Positions 44,748-53,592 of a stretch of 64,000 nt of DNA are shown here, piece after piece. Source of the stretch: an uncultured Clostridia bacterium (GTDB lineage Bacteria; Bacillota; Clostridia; UMGS1883). The notes below the pieces were generated by a model, which saw nothing but the letters and a program-made list of their open reading frames with translations, did not search any database and was not told the DNA's origin. The stretch lies in assembly GCA_947589005.1 (NCBI GenBank), contig CANPZO010000008.1, positions 17,806 through 81,805 on the forward strand, in the 5' to 3' direction. The stretch's first letter is position 1. Each line of letters begins with the position of its first letter. A program made the translations under genes and the position numbers.

Positions 44748-46007
44748 TTACTCTGCCGGCGCGGTTATGTAGCCCGTAAGTGCGCTTGTGGCGGCGACCA
44801 GCGGAGAGGCCAGATAAACCTCGCTGTCCACATGGCCCATACGACCCACGAAGTTGCGGTTTGTGGTGGAAATGGCCCTTTCACCGTCGGCCAAAATGCC
44901 CATATGTCCGCCGAGGCACGGCCCGCAGGTGGGCGGCGACACTATGCAGCCCGCGTCCATAAATATCTTGAACAGGCCGTTTTCCATGCACTGGGTCCAA
45001 ATCTTGGGAGTGGCGGGTATGATAAGGCAGCGGACGCCGTCGGCCACGCGCTTGCCCTCCATTACCTTGGCCGCTATCTCCATGTCGCTGTAGCGGCCGT
45101 TGGTGCAGCTGCCGATAACGACCTGATCCAGCTTGATGTGCATGGCCTCGGCCTCCTGAACGGTCTTGCCGTTTTCGGGCAGATGGGGGAAGGCCACCAT
45201 CTGGGGCACCTCGGCGAGGTCGATATCCATCGTCGTCTCGTAAACGGCGTCCTCGTCGGGGGTGACAAAGGAATAATCCTTGCAGCCGGCGGCCCTGAGA
45301 TAGGCTTCGGTCTTGTCGTCGCCGGGGAAGATGCCGTTCTTGGCGCCGGCCTCTATCGCCATGTTGGCTATTGTGAAACGCTCGTCCATGGTCAGCTCTC
45401 CCACGCCGGGGCCGGTGAACTCCATGGAGCCGTAAAGCGCGCCGTCAACGCCGATTTTTGAAATGATGTACAGGATAAGGTCCTTGCCGCAGGTGTTTTT
45501 GCCGAACTTGCCGGTCAGGTTGAAGCGGTGGGCGCGGGGCACCTTCATCCATGCCTTGCCGGTGGCCATGCCGACGGCCATATCCGTGGAGCCGACGCCG
45601 GTGCTAAAGGCGTTCAGCGCGCCGTAGGTACAGGTGTGGCTGTCGGCGCCGATAACCGCGTCGCCGGCCTTTACGATGCCTTTTTCGGGGAGTATGGCGT
45701 GTTCCACACCCGCGCAGCCGCCCTCGAAATATTTGGCAATATTCCATTTTTTGGCGAATTCACGAACCCGCTTGCACTGCTGGGCGCTTTTGATGTCCTT
45801 GTTGGGGGTGAAGTGGTCCAGCACAAAGCACACCCTGTCGGGGTACTTGACGCTGAAGCCCGCCTTTTCAAACACGTTTACCGCCACAGGGCCGGTAACG
45901 TCGTTGGCCATACAGAGGTCAAGGTTCACAAGCACCAGCTCGTCGGCCTTTACCTGGCTGAGTCCCGCCTTTTTGGCGAGTATCTTCTGAGTCATTGTCA
46001 TTCCCAT
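44748..46007 (-). CDS. leuC: 3-isopropylmalate dehydratase, large subunit
   Basis: A 419-residue aconitase-type large subunit. The three cysteines of the [4Fe-4S] cluster lie in the segments IGSCTNG and PTCGPCLGG, and [14 protein letters not shown] is present. The 419-residue length belongs to the split isomerase class that pairs with short LeuD. It acts on isopropylmalate and, together with CimA, on citramalate. AAAGGTGATATAA precedes the ATG; leuD follows after 15 nt. Confidence 0.95.
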   Translation of the reverse strand: MGMTMTQKILAKKAGLSQVKADELVLVNLDLCMANDVTGPVAVNVFEKAGFSVKYPDRVCFVLDHFTPNKDIKSAQQCKRVREFAKKWNIAKYFEGGCAGVEHAILPEKGIVKAGDAVIGADSHTCTYGALNAFSTGVGSTDMAVGMATGKAWMKVPRAHRFNLTGKFGKNTCGKDLILYIISKIGVDGALYGSMEFTGPGVGELTMDERFTIANMAIEAGAKNGIFPGDDKTEAYLRAAGCKDYSFVTPDEDAVYETTMDIDLAEVPQMVAFPHLPENGKTVQEAEAMHIKLDQVVIGSCTNGRYSDMEIAAKVMEGKRVADGVRCLIIPATPKIWTQCMENGLFKIFMDAGCIVSPPTCGPCLGGHMGILADGERAISTTNRNFVGRMGHVDSEVYLASPLVAATSALTGYITAPAE

Positions 46008-46031
46008 TTATATCACCTTTTTCAATATAAT

Positions 46032-47612
46032 TTACTTTGTTATCCTGTCCTTGAGCAGCTTGTACTCAATGGAGTCCTCAAGGGCCTTCCGCGAGGCCAT
46101 GATTATGTCGGTGCTGACGCCGACGGTGGTCCAGCTATCCATGCCGTCGGTGGATTCCACCAGCACCCTTACCCTCGCGCCGGTGGCGGCGGACTGATCC
46201 AGCACGCGCACCTTGTAGTCCACGAGGCGCATTTTTTCCAAATCGGGATAAAACCGTTTAAGGGCCTTGCGCAGGGCCAGGTCGAGGGCGTTTACCGGAC
46301 CGTCGCCGCTGTCGGCGGCGGTTATCTCGCTTTCGCCGCCCACGTTCACCTTCACAAAGGCGGTGGAATAGCCGGTGAGCGCGTCGTCCGCCATGCCGTC
46401 CTTTTCGGTCATGGCCCTGAACCGCTCGATGTCGAAAAAGTGGCGCGTGATGCCCAGCACCCGCCGTATCTCCAGTTCAAGGCTGGCCTCCGCCGCCTCG
46501 AACTGATAACCGTTGAACTCCAGCTCCTTCATTCGGGCCACGATGTCCTTCATCTTGGGGGAGTCGCGGTCAACGGAGGGGTCGATTTTCGCCAGCAACG
46601 GCATGAAGGCGCTTTTGCCCGCCACCTCGCTGACCAGCAGAGTGCGCTCGTTGCCCACCACGGCCGGGTCGATGTGCTCGAAGGTCTGGGGCAGCTTCAT
46701 CACCGCGTCGATGTGCATTCCCCCCTTATGGGAGAAGGCGCCCTTGCTGACATACGGCATACCGCTGATGCTTATATTAGTAATTTCCGCCACGCCTCTG
46801 CACACTGAGGTCAGGCTTTCAAGCTGGGCGGCGGTTAAAATGTCATAGCCCCGCTTAAGCTGTAAATTGGCGATTATGGTGGCCAGATTAGCGTTTCCGC
46901 AGCGTTCGCCGATACCGTTAAGCGTACCCTGAACGTGACCGGCCCCGGCCAGCACGCCCATCACCGCCGCGCCAACGGCCATGCCGCTGTCGTTGTGGGT
47001 GTGGATGCCTATGGAGCATTTCACCTCCGCCACGGCGGACTTTGTAATTTCCGCTATCTCGTCGGGGAAGGTGCCGCCGTTGGTGTCGCAGAGGCAGATT
47101 ACATCAGCCCCGGCCCTGTCGGCGGTCCTAATGACCTGAAAAGCGTAATCCGGATTGCGCTTGCAGCCGTCGAAGAAATGCTCGGCGTCAAAGATGACCC
47201 GCTTTCCGCGGCTGACGGCATAGCTCACCGTGTCGCCTATCATGGCGAGATTTTCCTCAAGGGTGGTGTGGAGCACCTCGCCGACGTGGAGGTCCCATGC
47301 CTTGCCGAAAACGGAGACATATTCGGTGCCGGCCTCCATCAGCGCCTCCAGCGCCGCATCGTCTTCGGCCCGAACGCCCACCCTGCGAGTGCTGCCGAAA
47401 GCCACGAGCTTGGCGTGCTTCAGGGGATAGCGGGCTATCTCCTTAAACAGTTCCCTGTCCTTCACATTGGAGAAAGGGTTGCCCGCCTCGATAAGGTCTA
47501 TCCCCAGCTCGTCCAGCAGACGCACGATTTTGATTTTGTCGGGGATCGAGAACGACACCGCCGCGGACTGTGCGCCGTCGCGGAGGGTCGTGTCCAGAAC
47601 TTGAAGCTTCAT
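46032..47612 (-). CDS. cimA: (R)-citramalate synthase
   Basis: A 526-residue DRE-TIM metallolyase of the CimA group. It starts LQVLDTTLRDGAQSAAVSFS, carries the metal-binding IHTHNDSGMAVGAAV, and has the C-terminal regulatory domain (about residues 400-526). The pattern FDAEHFFDGCKRNP separates CimA from LeuA. It condenses pyruvate and acetyl-CoA to citramalate, opening a threonine-independent route to isoleucine. It is first in the operon with leuC, leuD and leuB, and leuA is absent from the operon, which supports the citramalate call. The C-terminal domain suggests feedback inhibition by isoleucine. Confidence 0.93.
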   Translation of the reverse strand: MKLQVLDTTLRDGAQSAAVSFSIPDKIKIVRLLDELGIDLIEAGNPFSNVKDRELFKEIARYPLKHAKLVAFGSTRRVGVRAEDDAALEALMEAGTEYVSVFGKAWDLHVGEVLHTTLEENLAMIGDTVSYAVSRGKRVIFDAEHFFDGCKRNPDYAFQVIRTADRAGADVICLCDTNGGTFPDEIAEITKSAVAEVKCSIGIHTHNDSGMAVGAAVMGVLAGAGHVQGTLNGIGERCGNANLATIIANLQLKRGYDILTAAQLESLTSVCRGVAEITNISISGMPYVSKGAFSHKGGMHIDAVMKLPQTFEHIDPAVVGNERTLLVSEVAGKSAFMPLLAKIDPSVDRDSPKMKDIVARMKELEFNGYQFEAAEASLELEIRRVLGITRHFFDIERFRAMTEKDGMADDALTGYSTAFVKVNVGGESEITAADSGDGPVNALDLALRKALKRFYPDLEKMRLVDYKVRVLDQSAATGARVRVLVESTDGMDSWTTVGVSTDIIMASRKALEDSIEYKLLKDRITK

Positions 47613-47653
47613 TGAACCTTTCCTTTTTACGTTATATTGTTATTTTCCATTTC

Positions 47654-47682
47654 ATTATAATACGCAAAAGCCCTTTAGTCAA
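47654..47682 (-). promoter_or_regulatory. Sigma-A promoter for cimA-leuCDB
   Basis: Minus-strand TTGACT (plus 47677-47682), 17-base spacer, TATAAT (plus 47654-47659). The leader to the cimA ATG is only about 35 nt, so there is no room for a T-box or attenuator. Confidence 0.8.
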
Positions 47683-47766
47683 CATTGTTTTTTATCGGAG
47701 TTGGGGGATTTTTAATTTATTTTTGATATCTCCCGAAAATTTTTTTGACAAATCTCAAAAAACCCC

Positions 47767-47795
47767 TTGCAATTTGGAAAATTATCTGTTATAAT
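47767..47795 (+). promoter_or_regulatory. Sigma-A promoter for rpmB
   Basis: TTGCAA (47767-47772), 17-base spacer, TATAAT (47790-47795), 46 nt before the rpmB ATG. Confidence 0.75.
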
Positions 47796-47841
47796 ATTAT
47801 CTGCTTGATTTGATAATCATTCATCTAAGGAGGTAATAGCT

Positions 47842-48030
47842 ATGGCAAAGTGCGATATCTGCGGCAAGGGCGTGACCTTCGGCATAAAGGTCTCCCACTC
47901 CCACAGAAGGGCCAACCGTGCGTGGAAGCCCAATGTACGTACCGTAAAGGCCCTTGTGAACGGCACACCCAAGACAATTCATGTTTGCTCCCGCTGCCTT
48001 CGCAGCAACAAGGTTGTCCGCGCCGTCTGA
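47842..48030 (+). CDS. rpmB: 50S ribosomal protein L28
   Basis: A 62-residue L28 of the short clostridial type. It starts AKCDICGKGVTFG, with one CxxC pair, and ends CSRCLRSNKVVRAV with the second pair, so it is the zinc-binding C+ form. The SHRRANRAWKPN motif contacts 23S rRNA. The AAGGAGG ribosome site is perfect. It stands alone, divergent from cimA, and is followed by a structured repeat-like stretch. Confidence 0.97.
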   Translation: MAKCDICGKGVTFGIKVSHSHRRANRAWKPNVRTVKALVNGTPKTIHVCSRCLRSNKVVRAV

Positions 48031-48059
48031 GAAATGCCTTTCGGCCTTATTGAGGTCGT

Positions 48060-48219
48060 AAAAAACTCACTATGTAATCTGGAGGCACTGGAGCCGTCCA
48101 AAAAATCGTGCAGAACGGACGAAAATCAGCCCGCGCAGACGGCCCAAGCCGTCGAGCAGGCCCTCCCGACGGCGTACACAGGTACGCCGAGTGGTGATTT
48201 TCGTTCGTAGTTCAAGGGC
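48060..48219 (+). repeat. Structured, repeat-like element after rpmB
   Basis: This gap has no coding capacity but strong secondary structure. ACGGACGAAAATCA (48115-48128) pairs with TGATTTTCGTTCGT (48195-48208), one G-T wobble. Enclosed are GACGGC-CCAA-GCCGTC (48138-48153) and CGGCGTAC-ACAG-GTACGCCG (48170-48189). The left end, AAAAAACTCACTATGTAA at 48060-48077, is nearly the inverse of a stretch at 58089-58106. GTTCAAGGGC (48210-48219) has its exact reverse complement at 48332-48341. It could be a small RNA, an mRNA 3' structure or a mobile palindromic repeat. Confidence 0.6.
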
Positions 48220-48230
48220 ATAAAAAATGA

Positions 48231-48260
48231 GAAAATTCGCTCGCAAGGGCGAATTTTCTT
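48231..48260 (+). terminator. Hairpin terminator downstream of rpmB
   Basis: GAAAATTCGC (48231-48240) pairs with GCGAATTTTC (48249-48258), extendable inward to GCTC/GGGC, followed by TTCATTAAT. The same stem with a different loop recurs at 58035-58062. Confidence 0.7.
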
Positions 48261-48369
48261 CATTAATACATTATTTTATTTTTATTGATTGATTATACAA
48301 CACTCAAATTTGCCTTAAATTAAGTCATTCAGCCCTTGAACGATCTGCGCGACTTTTTTTACGGCCCTG

Positions 48370-49101
48370 TTACAAAATTTTATCCGCCGTGCCGAAGCCA
48401 CCCACATTGCCGTGTACCACGGCGGTGAACACGCGGGTCTTGAAGCCGGGGTTTTCCTTTTCAAGGCGGGCGACCAAATCCTTTATGTACTGACGCTTGG
48501 TGTTGCCGTCGGCGGGACAGGAGTTTTTTACTACCGGCAGGCCCAGTCTCGAGGCCAAACCGACGCTGTAACGCTCCGGCATATATATCATGGGCCGAAT
48601 GAGGGTAATGCCCTTGCGGTCGAGATAGGACACCGGCGAAAAGCAGTTCACCCTCCCCTCGAAAATGAGGCTCATGAGGAAGGTGTCGATGACGTCGTCG
48701 TTGTGGTGGCCGAGGGCCACGGTGCGGCTGCCTAATTCCAGCGCCGCGTCGTGCAGCGCCCCGCGGCGGAGCTTGGCGCAAAGGGAGCAGGGATTGCTCT
48801 CCTTGCGAATATCGAACACGATTTCCTTTATGTCCGTCTTTTTCACATGATAATCCACACCGATTTCTTCGCAAAACCGGGCTATGGGGCTGTAATCCAT
48901 CCCCGGGAAGCCCATATCCAGCGTAACGGCGGAAAGCCGAAAGTGCTTGGGATAAAAGCTCCGAAGCCGCGCGAGGGCCGCCAGCAGCACAAGGCTGTCC
49001 TTGCCCCCGGAGACCCCCACGGTGACGTGGTCGTTTTCCTTTATCATGCCATAGGTGTCCACCGCGCGGCGGACATAGCTCAAAGCCTTTTGCACGGTCA
49101 T
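48370..49101 (-). CDS. TtcA-like tRNA thiolation PP-loop ATPase
   Basis: A 243-residue PP-loop enzyme. The ATP-binding loop SGGKDSLVLL is at about residues 31-40. A CSLC pair (about 105-108) and a later single cysteine (NSCPADGN) are placed as in TtcA-type enzymes, which add sulphur to tRNA C32 with help of a [4Fe-4S] cluster. It is shorter than TilS and lacks its C-terminal domains, so TtcA-like is a better name than TilS. The substrate base in Clostridia is not certain. It is the last gene of the minus-strand cluster, 7 nt after the LppM-like gene. Confidence 0.83.
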   Translation of the reverse strand: MTVQKALSYVRRAVDTYGMIKENDHVTVGVSGGKDSLVLLAALARLRSFYPKHFRLSAVTLDMGFPGMDYSPIARFCEEIGVDYHVKKTDIKEIVFDIRKESNPCSLCAKLRRGALHDAALELGSRTVALGHHNDDVIDTFLMSLIFEGRVNCFSPVSYLDRKGITLIRPMIYMPERYSVGLASRLGLPVVKNSCPADGNTKRQYIKDLVARLEKENPGFKTRVFTAVVHGNVGGFGTADKIL

Positions 49102-49107
49102 CTTCCT

Positions 49108-49968
49108 TTATTGCTCGTTGTTTGTTCCATCGTCCGGCTTTTCTTCGTCCGGCTTTTCTTCGTCCGGCTTTTCCTTTTTGCCGCCGCGCCTTTTGTACGC
49201 TATTACGACCACCGCCGCGGCGATAATCACCGCCGCAGCAATCGCCGCCGGCCACGCCGCGAATTTTCCGGCCTTTGCTTTGGCGGGAGGAGCTTCCTCT
49301 TTCTGAGTCCCCGCTTTTTCGGGAGCCCCGGCCTCGCCGCCCTCGCTGTCATTTACCTGAGCCTGCGGCAAATCGGAAAAATCCGCGCCGGACGTAAGGT
49401 CAAGCCTCACGGTGTCGCCCGCTTTTCCGCTCCACACATAACCGGCGTCGGTTTTTTCACCGCCGGAAAAATCCTCCGCCTCCGAGGGAAGGATAACGGT
49501 TATGCTGCCGCCGAAGCCGCCGTCGGGAGTTGCGATTTCCGACGCGCCGAAAGCGTCGGTATCCAGGTTGCCGCTGAGCTTAAGCCGCCCGTCCTCGTAC
49601 CTTGCCCAAACGCCGTCGCCGTCATACGAGCGAAAACGCGGCACAAAGCCTATCCCCTGCCAGGCGTCGTCGGAGGTGAGCGCGTCCAAATTGGCAAAAT
49701 CCCGCTCTACGGTTACGGTGATTTGCGTTTCGTCCTCCGTCTCCGTGTAAGGTATGCCCGACTGATCGAGAGCATCCGTAAGCAATGACTTCACCTGAGA
49801 CAGAACCTCGTCGCTTGCGACGCCCTCCTTGACGATGCCGTAGTTCACCACGGCCTTGAAGCTGCCGTCCTCATTGACAGTCAGTATCATGTCGCTCCTG
49901 CCGCAGCCCGCAAGTAGCAAAGCCCCGAAAGCAAAGACCGCGAGGAGCAGTTTTTTTAATATTTTCAT
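49108..49968 (-). CDS. LppM-like lipoprotein with C-terminal membrane span and charged repeat tail
   Basis: A 286-residue lipoprotein. The lipobox LLLAGC places the lipidated cysteine at about residue 22. The next 170 residues (MILTVNEDGSFKAVVNYGI at the start) fit the LppM-type beta domain seen in many Gram-positive lipoproteins. An Ala/Lys/Glu/Pro linker leads to one membrane span (about 235-257) and then a cytoplasmic tail with KKEKPDEEKPDEEKPDD, coded by three tandem repeats at 49129-49172. Both ends are thus attached to the membrane. It may sense or hold an external ligand; no function is known. AGGTGACATGA precedes the ATG. Confidence 0.75.
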   Translation of the reverse strand: MKILKKLLLAVFAFGALLLAGCGRSDMILTVNEDGSFKAVVNYGIVKEGVASDEVLSQVKSLLTDALDQSGIPYTETEDETQITVTVERDFANLDALTSDDAWQGIGFVPRFRSYDGDGVWARYEDGRLKLSGNLDTDAFGASEIATPDGGFGGSITVILPSEAEDFSGGEKTDAGYVWSGKAGDTVRLDLTSGADFSDLPQAQVNDSEGGEAGAPEKAGTQKEEAPPAKAKAGKFAAWPAAIAAAVIIAAAVVVIAYKRRGGKKEKPDEEKPDEEKPDDGTNNEQ

Positions 49969-49983
49969 CTCATGTCACCTGTT

Positions 49984-50103
49984 TCAGATAAACATCGGGT
50001 TGTCGTCCTCAACGTCGCCGTGGTTCACTATAAAGCAAACCATTGCCGTGCACATGGCTATTATGGCCGAGATAAACAGAAAAATTTTGATTTTGTTCTT
50101 CAT
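49984..50103 (-). CDS. 39-residue single-span membrane protein
   Basis: A very short gene with strong translation signals: AAAAGGAG lies 8 nt before the ATG at 50103. The product has a lysine-rich start (KNKIKIF), one hydrophobic segment of about 20 residues, and an acidic tail ending DVEDDNPMFI. It lies 15 nt before the LppM-like gene on the same strand. The charge pattern predicts N-in, C-out topology. No family is recognisable. It may be a small partner of the lipoprotein encoded next to it. Confidence 0.6.
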   Translation of the reverse strand: MKNKIKIFLFISAIIAMCTAMVCFIVNHGDVEDDNPMFI

Positions 50104-50193
50104 GTAAAAAACTCCTTTTCGATACTTTGCCTGTTTGATAGAAAGAGAACGCGTTTGACAATGTTCCCGCCGCCGAGCGATAAAGGGCGCGGC

Positions 50194-50233
50194 AAAGCAT
50201 GAAATTTCGGGCGCACCTGAAATTTCATGCTTT
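50194..50233 (-). terminator. Long perfect hairpin between mgsA and the small membrane protein gene
   Basis: AAAGCATGAAATTTC (50194-50208) pairs perfectly with GAAATTTCATGCTTT (50219-50233), a 15-bp stem with a 10-base loop. There is only a short T-run, so termination is likely but may be partial. Confidence 0.55.
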
Positions 50234-50266
50234 CGTCCGAACATTACGCGGGGGCCGGAGCCCTTT

Positions 50267-50677
50267 TTATTTCGCGTTTTTGGGATTGACGATGTCGCGC
50301 CATGCCAGGTCGCCGCGGTCAAGGCCGCGCACAAGCACCTCGGCGGTGGCCGAGTTGGTGGCCAGCGGGATATTGTGCACGTCGCAAAGGCGGAACAGCG
50401 CGTTTACGTCGGGCTCGTGAGGCTGCGCGGTGAGGGGGTCCCGGAAAAACAGCACAAGGTCTATCTCGTCATAGGCAATTCTTGCGCCGATTTGCTGGTC
50501 CCCACCCTGAGGGCCGGACAAAAACCGGTGTACCTTAAGTCCCGTGGCCTCGGTCACAAGCCCGCCGGTGGTACCCGTCGCGCAGAGGCTGTGCTTTTCG
50601 AGTATGCCCTTGTAGGCGATACAGAACTGTACCATGAGCTCTTTTTTCTGGTCGTGGGCGATGAGTGCGATGTTCAT
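50267..50677 (-). CDS. mgsA: Methylglyoxal synthase
   Basis: A 136-residue enzyme that turns dihydroxyacetone phosphate into methylglyoxal and phosphate, a bypass of lower glycolysis under phosphate limitation. Motifs are [11 protein letters not shown], the phosphate site [16 protein letters not shown] and FFRDPL; the catalytic Asp is in GGDQQ or FFRDP. The length is standard. It follows minD by 71 nt at the end of the cell-shape cluster, an arrangement seen in many Clostridia. Confidence 0.95.
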   Translation of the reverse strand: MNIALIAHDQKKELMVQFCIAYKGILEKHSLCATGTTGGLVTEATGLKVHRFLSGPQGGDQQIGARIAYDEIDLVLFFRDPLTAQPHEPDVNALFRLCDVHNIPLATNSATAEVLVRGLDRGDLAWRDIVNPKNAK

Positions 50678-50748
50678 ATTTTTCCCTCCATTTTATTATG
50701 TCCTACGTTTTGATGCTTTTATGGGCGATACCGCGAAAGCCGGCGGCT

Positions 50749-51534
50749 CTACATAAAATCAAACAGCCTTCGGAAAAAGCCCTTTTTTTCTTTAAAATTC
50801 ATTAGCTCGACCTTTTCCCCGCAAAGCCTCGCGGCCATATTTCCGTAAGCCTTGCCCGCCTGACTTGAGGGGTCGGCCGCCACAAGCTCCCTGGAGTTTG
50901 CCGCCACAACTATTTTTTCGTCCTCGGGGACCGCCCCGAGGAGGTCGATGGACAAATATTCCATCACATCCTCAATGTCTGGCATGAGCTTCTTTTTTAT
51001 GAGCTCGGGCCGGAGGCGGTTTATGATGAGCCGGATCTCGGTGATCTCGTGCTTTTCCAGCAGGGCGGCCACCCGGTCGGCGTCTCTGATACAGCCGATT
51101 TCGGGCACGGTAACTATCAGCGCCTCGTCCGCGCCCGCCACCGCCGCGTCGAACCCCTGCTCTATACCTGCGGGGCAGTCTATAAATATGAAGTCAAAAT
51201 CCGGACGCAGCCTGTTCAAAAGGGCCTTCATCTGAGTTTTGGTGACCGAGGACTTATCCCCGGTCTGAGACGCGGGCAGCAGGTACAGCCCGTCTACAGT
51301 GCCGTGCCTGAGCAGGGCCTTGTTGACATCGCAATCCTCACGAACCACGTCCACAAGGTCATAAACTATCTCCCCGTCCAGCCCCATGACTATGTCCAAA
51401 TTGCGGAGGCCGATATCTCCGTCGATGAGCAGCACCTTTTTGCCCCTAAGGGCCAGCGCCGCGCCAAGGTTGGCGGCGGCGGCGGTTTTGCCCACGCCGC
51501 CCTTGCCGCCGGTAACAACTAAAACACGTCCCAT
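50749..51534 (-). CDS. minD: Septum site-determining ATPase MinD
   Basis: A 261-residue ParA/MinD ATPase. The deviant Walker A motif GKGGVGKT (9-16) and the DGDIGLRNLD segment are typical. The C-terminus ends in an amphipathic KKGFFRRLFDFM helix that binds the membrane. MinD normally works with MinC and either MinE or DivIVA; minC and minE are not next to it here, although in most clostridia they are. It lies 12 nt after the PBP2 gene. Confidence 0.95.
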   Translation of the reverse strand: MGRVLVVTGGKGGVGKTAAAANLGAALALRGKKVLLIDGDIGLRNLDIVMGLDGEIVYDLVDVVREDCDVNKALLRHGTVDGLYLLPASQTGDKSSVTKTQMKALLNRLRPDFDFIFIDCPAGIEQGFDAAVAGADEALIVTVPEIGCIRDADRVAALLEKHEITEIRLIINRLRPELIKKKLMPDIEDVMEYLSIDLLGAVPEDEKIVVAANSRELVAADPSSQAGKAYGNMAARLCGEKVELMNFKEKKGFFRRLFDFM

Positions 51535-51546
51535 CCGCGCACCTCC

Positions 51547-53592
51547 TCAGGGAATAAGGGTATTAGGCGCATTGGCCTCGTCTTCCTGTCCGTTGTCAAA
51601 ATACTGGTCTATGGCCGCCCTCACCACGGGAGCGGCATGGCTGCCGCCGCCGGACTTTTCCAGCACACAGGCTATGGCTATCTGGGGGTCGTCATAGGGA
51701 GCGTAGGCTATATACACGCCGTTGGTGAGGGTTTCGGAAATCTGGGCGCTGCCGGTTTTGGCGGCGACAGGCACCTTGCAGCCCTCAAAGGCCGCCCTCG
51801 CGGTACCGCCGGTGACCACCATCCTCATGCCCTCGGTCACGGCCGCGTAGGTCTCCGGATCCATCTCGATAGTGGAAAGCGCCTGTGGCTTGGTAACTAT
51901 CTCATCCTCGGTGTCGCTGCCCTGGATGCTTTTTACCAGATGCGTCCTGTAAAGCGTGCCCCCGTTGGCTATGGCGGCGGTGTAGGAGGCCAGCTGCAGC
52001 GGCGTCACGAGGGTGTCGCACTGGCCTATGGCCGCCTGGAGCACGTCGCCGGGCATCCATGTGCCGCCGCGCTTCTCCCGATTTTCCGGACTGGAAACGC
52101 TGCCCGCGCTCTCCTCCGACTCAAGCTCGATGCCGGTCTTGCTGCCGAAGCCGAACCTGTGAGCGTAATCCGCAAGATTTTCGATGCCCAGTCTGCGGCC
52201 GGTCTCGTAAAAGAACACGTTGCAGGAGTCCCTTATGGCCTCGCTGACGGTCTCATAGCCGTGAGTGTCGCCGCTCTGATTGTACAGCCAGCATCCGGGC
52301 TGGTAGTCCTTGTAATAGGTGTATTTGCCGGTATCCTCTATTTCCTCGTCCACGGTTATGGCCCCCGTCTGTAGGGCCGCCACCGCCACGCAGGGCTTAA
52401 AGGTGGAGCCGGGGGTGTAGGTGCCCATGATGGCGCGGTTTATCAGCGGCCTGGCCGGATTTTCCACAAGATATGAATATGAGCGGTTGAAATTCTCCAC
52501 GTTATAGGTGGGATATGAGGCCATGGCCAGCACGTCGCCGTTGTTCACGTCCAGCACCACCACCGCTCCGGAGTCGCAGGAGGCCCCGCCGCTGTCGTCC
52601 TCCGCCTCGTCGCTGAGGGAGGTTATTGTTTCGCGGAGAGCGTCCTCACAGGCTTTTTGCAGCTCGAGGTCAATGGTGAGGGTCACGTTGCGGCCGTTCA
52701 CCGCCGGTGTCTCCACCGAGGAGTCTATACTGCCGCCGCCGGCGGTCTGGTCAACGGCCGCCAGTCCGTCCTGCCCCCGAAGGTAGCTTTCAAGGTACTG
52801 CTCAAGCCCCTGCTTGCCTATCATGGAGTTGATGGTGTAGCCCTGGCCGCGCTTTTCCTCATATTCCTCGCGGCTGATGTTGCCCACCCTGCCGAGGATA
52901 TGGGTTGCGATGCCGGGCTCGGAATAATCCCTGACGGGCTGAACAATGACGCTCACCCCGCTGAAAACGGCGGAGCGTTCCTTTATGGCGGTCACCACGT
53001 CTATGCTCACGTCCGTGCCGAAGGCATAGGGCACCGTAGATGAAAAGCCCCTGTCCTCCATGTCCAGCCTGACGGAGGCCACGCTCAGCAGCCCCTCGCC
53101 GCTGTAGTCCTCAAGGCCGTACTTTTCCGAAAGGGCCTCGGCCACCTCCTCCGCGGAGGCGTCCGCCTCAAAGCCGTGGTCGGTTTTCCATTTCTCCTCG
53201 GCGGTTAGCCGCTCGATTTCATTTGCGCCGTCGGCGGAAAACACAAAGCCGTCATTTTCCCACGAAATGGGTATTTCGGCGTTGCGCGGCTGGCCGAAGC
53301 TGTCAAAAATGACGCAGAGGTTGTATATCATGCGGTTAAATTCGCCGTCGCTCATGTCACGTCCCCGCTGGAGCTGTATCGAGTAACCGCTGCGGTTGGT
53401 GACGATGGCCCGACCGTATCTGTCGTAAAATTCTCCCCTGGGCGCCTGAAGCGTCACGCTCTTTGTGGTGCGGCGGTCGCTGCGCTCACGGTAGCCTTCA
53501 CCGTCCACAAGCTGAACCTTCACCAGCCCGCACAGTATCAGCGCCGCGCAGATGAACATTATGACCTTGGCCGCGGTAAAACGCTTATCCAT
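51547..53592 (-). CDS. mrdA: Penicillin-binding protein 2 (peptidoglycan transpeptidase)
   Basis: A 681-residue class B PBP. One membrane span (about residues 7-25) is followed by the pedestal domain (SVTLQAPRGEFYDRYGR) and the transpeptidase domain with the three active-site motifs: STFK in TYTPGSTFKP, SCN in IRDSCNVF, and KTGSAQ. It cross-links wall peptides and works with the elongation complex. It overlaps the mreD stop by 8 nt. Its usual partner glycosyltransferase rodA is absent here, so it must lie elsewhere. Confidence 0.95.
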   Translation of the reverse strand: MDKRFTAAKVIMFICAALILCGLVKVQLVDGEGYRERSDRRTTKSVTLQAPRGEFYDRYGRAIVTNRSGYSIQLQRGRDMSDGEFNRMIYNLCVIFDSFGQPRNAEIPISWENDGFVFSADGANEIERLTAEEKWKTDHGFEADASAEEVAEALSEKYGLEDYSGEGLLSVASVRLDMEDRGFSSTVPYAFGTDVSIDVVTAIKERSAVFSGVSVIVQPVRDYSEPGIATHILGRVGNISREEYEEKRGQGYTINSMIGKQGLEQYLESYLRGQDGLAAVDQTAGGGSIDSSVETPAVNGRNVTLTIDLELQKACEDALRETITSLSDEAEDDSGGASCDSGAVVVLDVNNGDVLAMASYPTYNVENFNRSYSYLVENPARPLINRAIMGTYTPGSTFKPCVAVAALQTGAITVDEEIEDTGKYTYYKDYQPGCWLYNQSGDTHGYETVSEAIRDSCNVFFYETGRRLGIENLADYAHRFGFGSKTGIELESEESAGSVSSPENREKRGGTWMPGDVLQAAIGQCDTLVTPLQLASYTAAIANGGTLYRTHLVKSIQGSDTEDEIVTKPQALSTIEMDPETYAAVTEGMRMVVTGGTARAAFEGCKVPVAAKTGSAQISETLTNGVYIAYAPYDDPQIAIACVLEKSGGGSHAAPVVRAAIDQYFDNGQEDEANAPNTLIP

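Noticed and set aside
47613..47841. T-box or attenuator leader for the cimA operon
   Set aside because: The promoter lies so close to cimA that the leader is only about 35 nt; no stem-loop I or T-box sequence fits.
48370..49101. Calling this gene tilS
   Set aside because: A complete TilS with its C-terminal domains is encoded at 38.8 kb; this shorter protein has TtcA-type cysteines instead.
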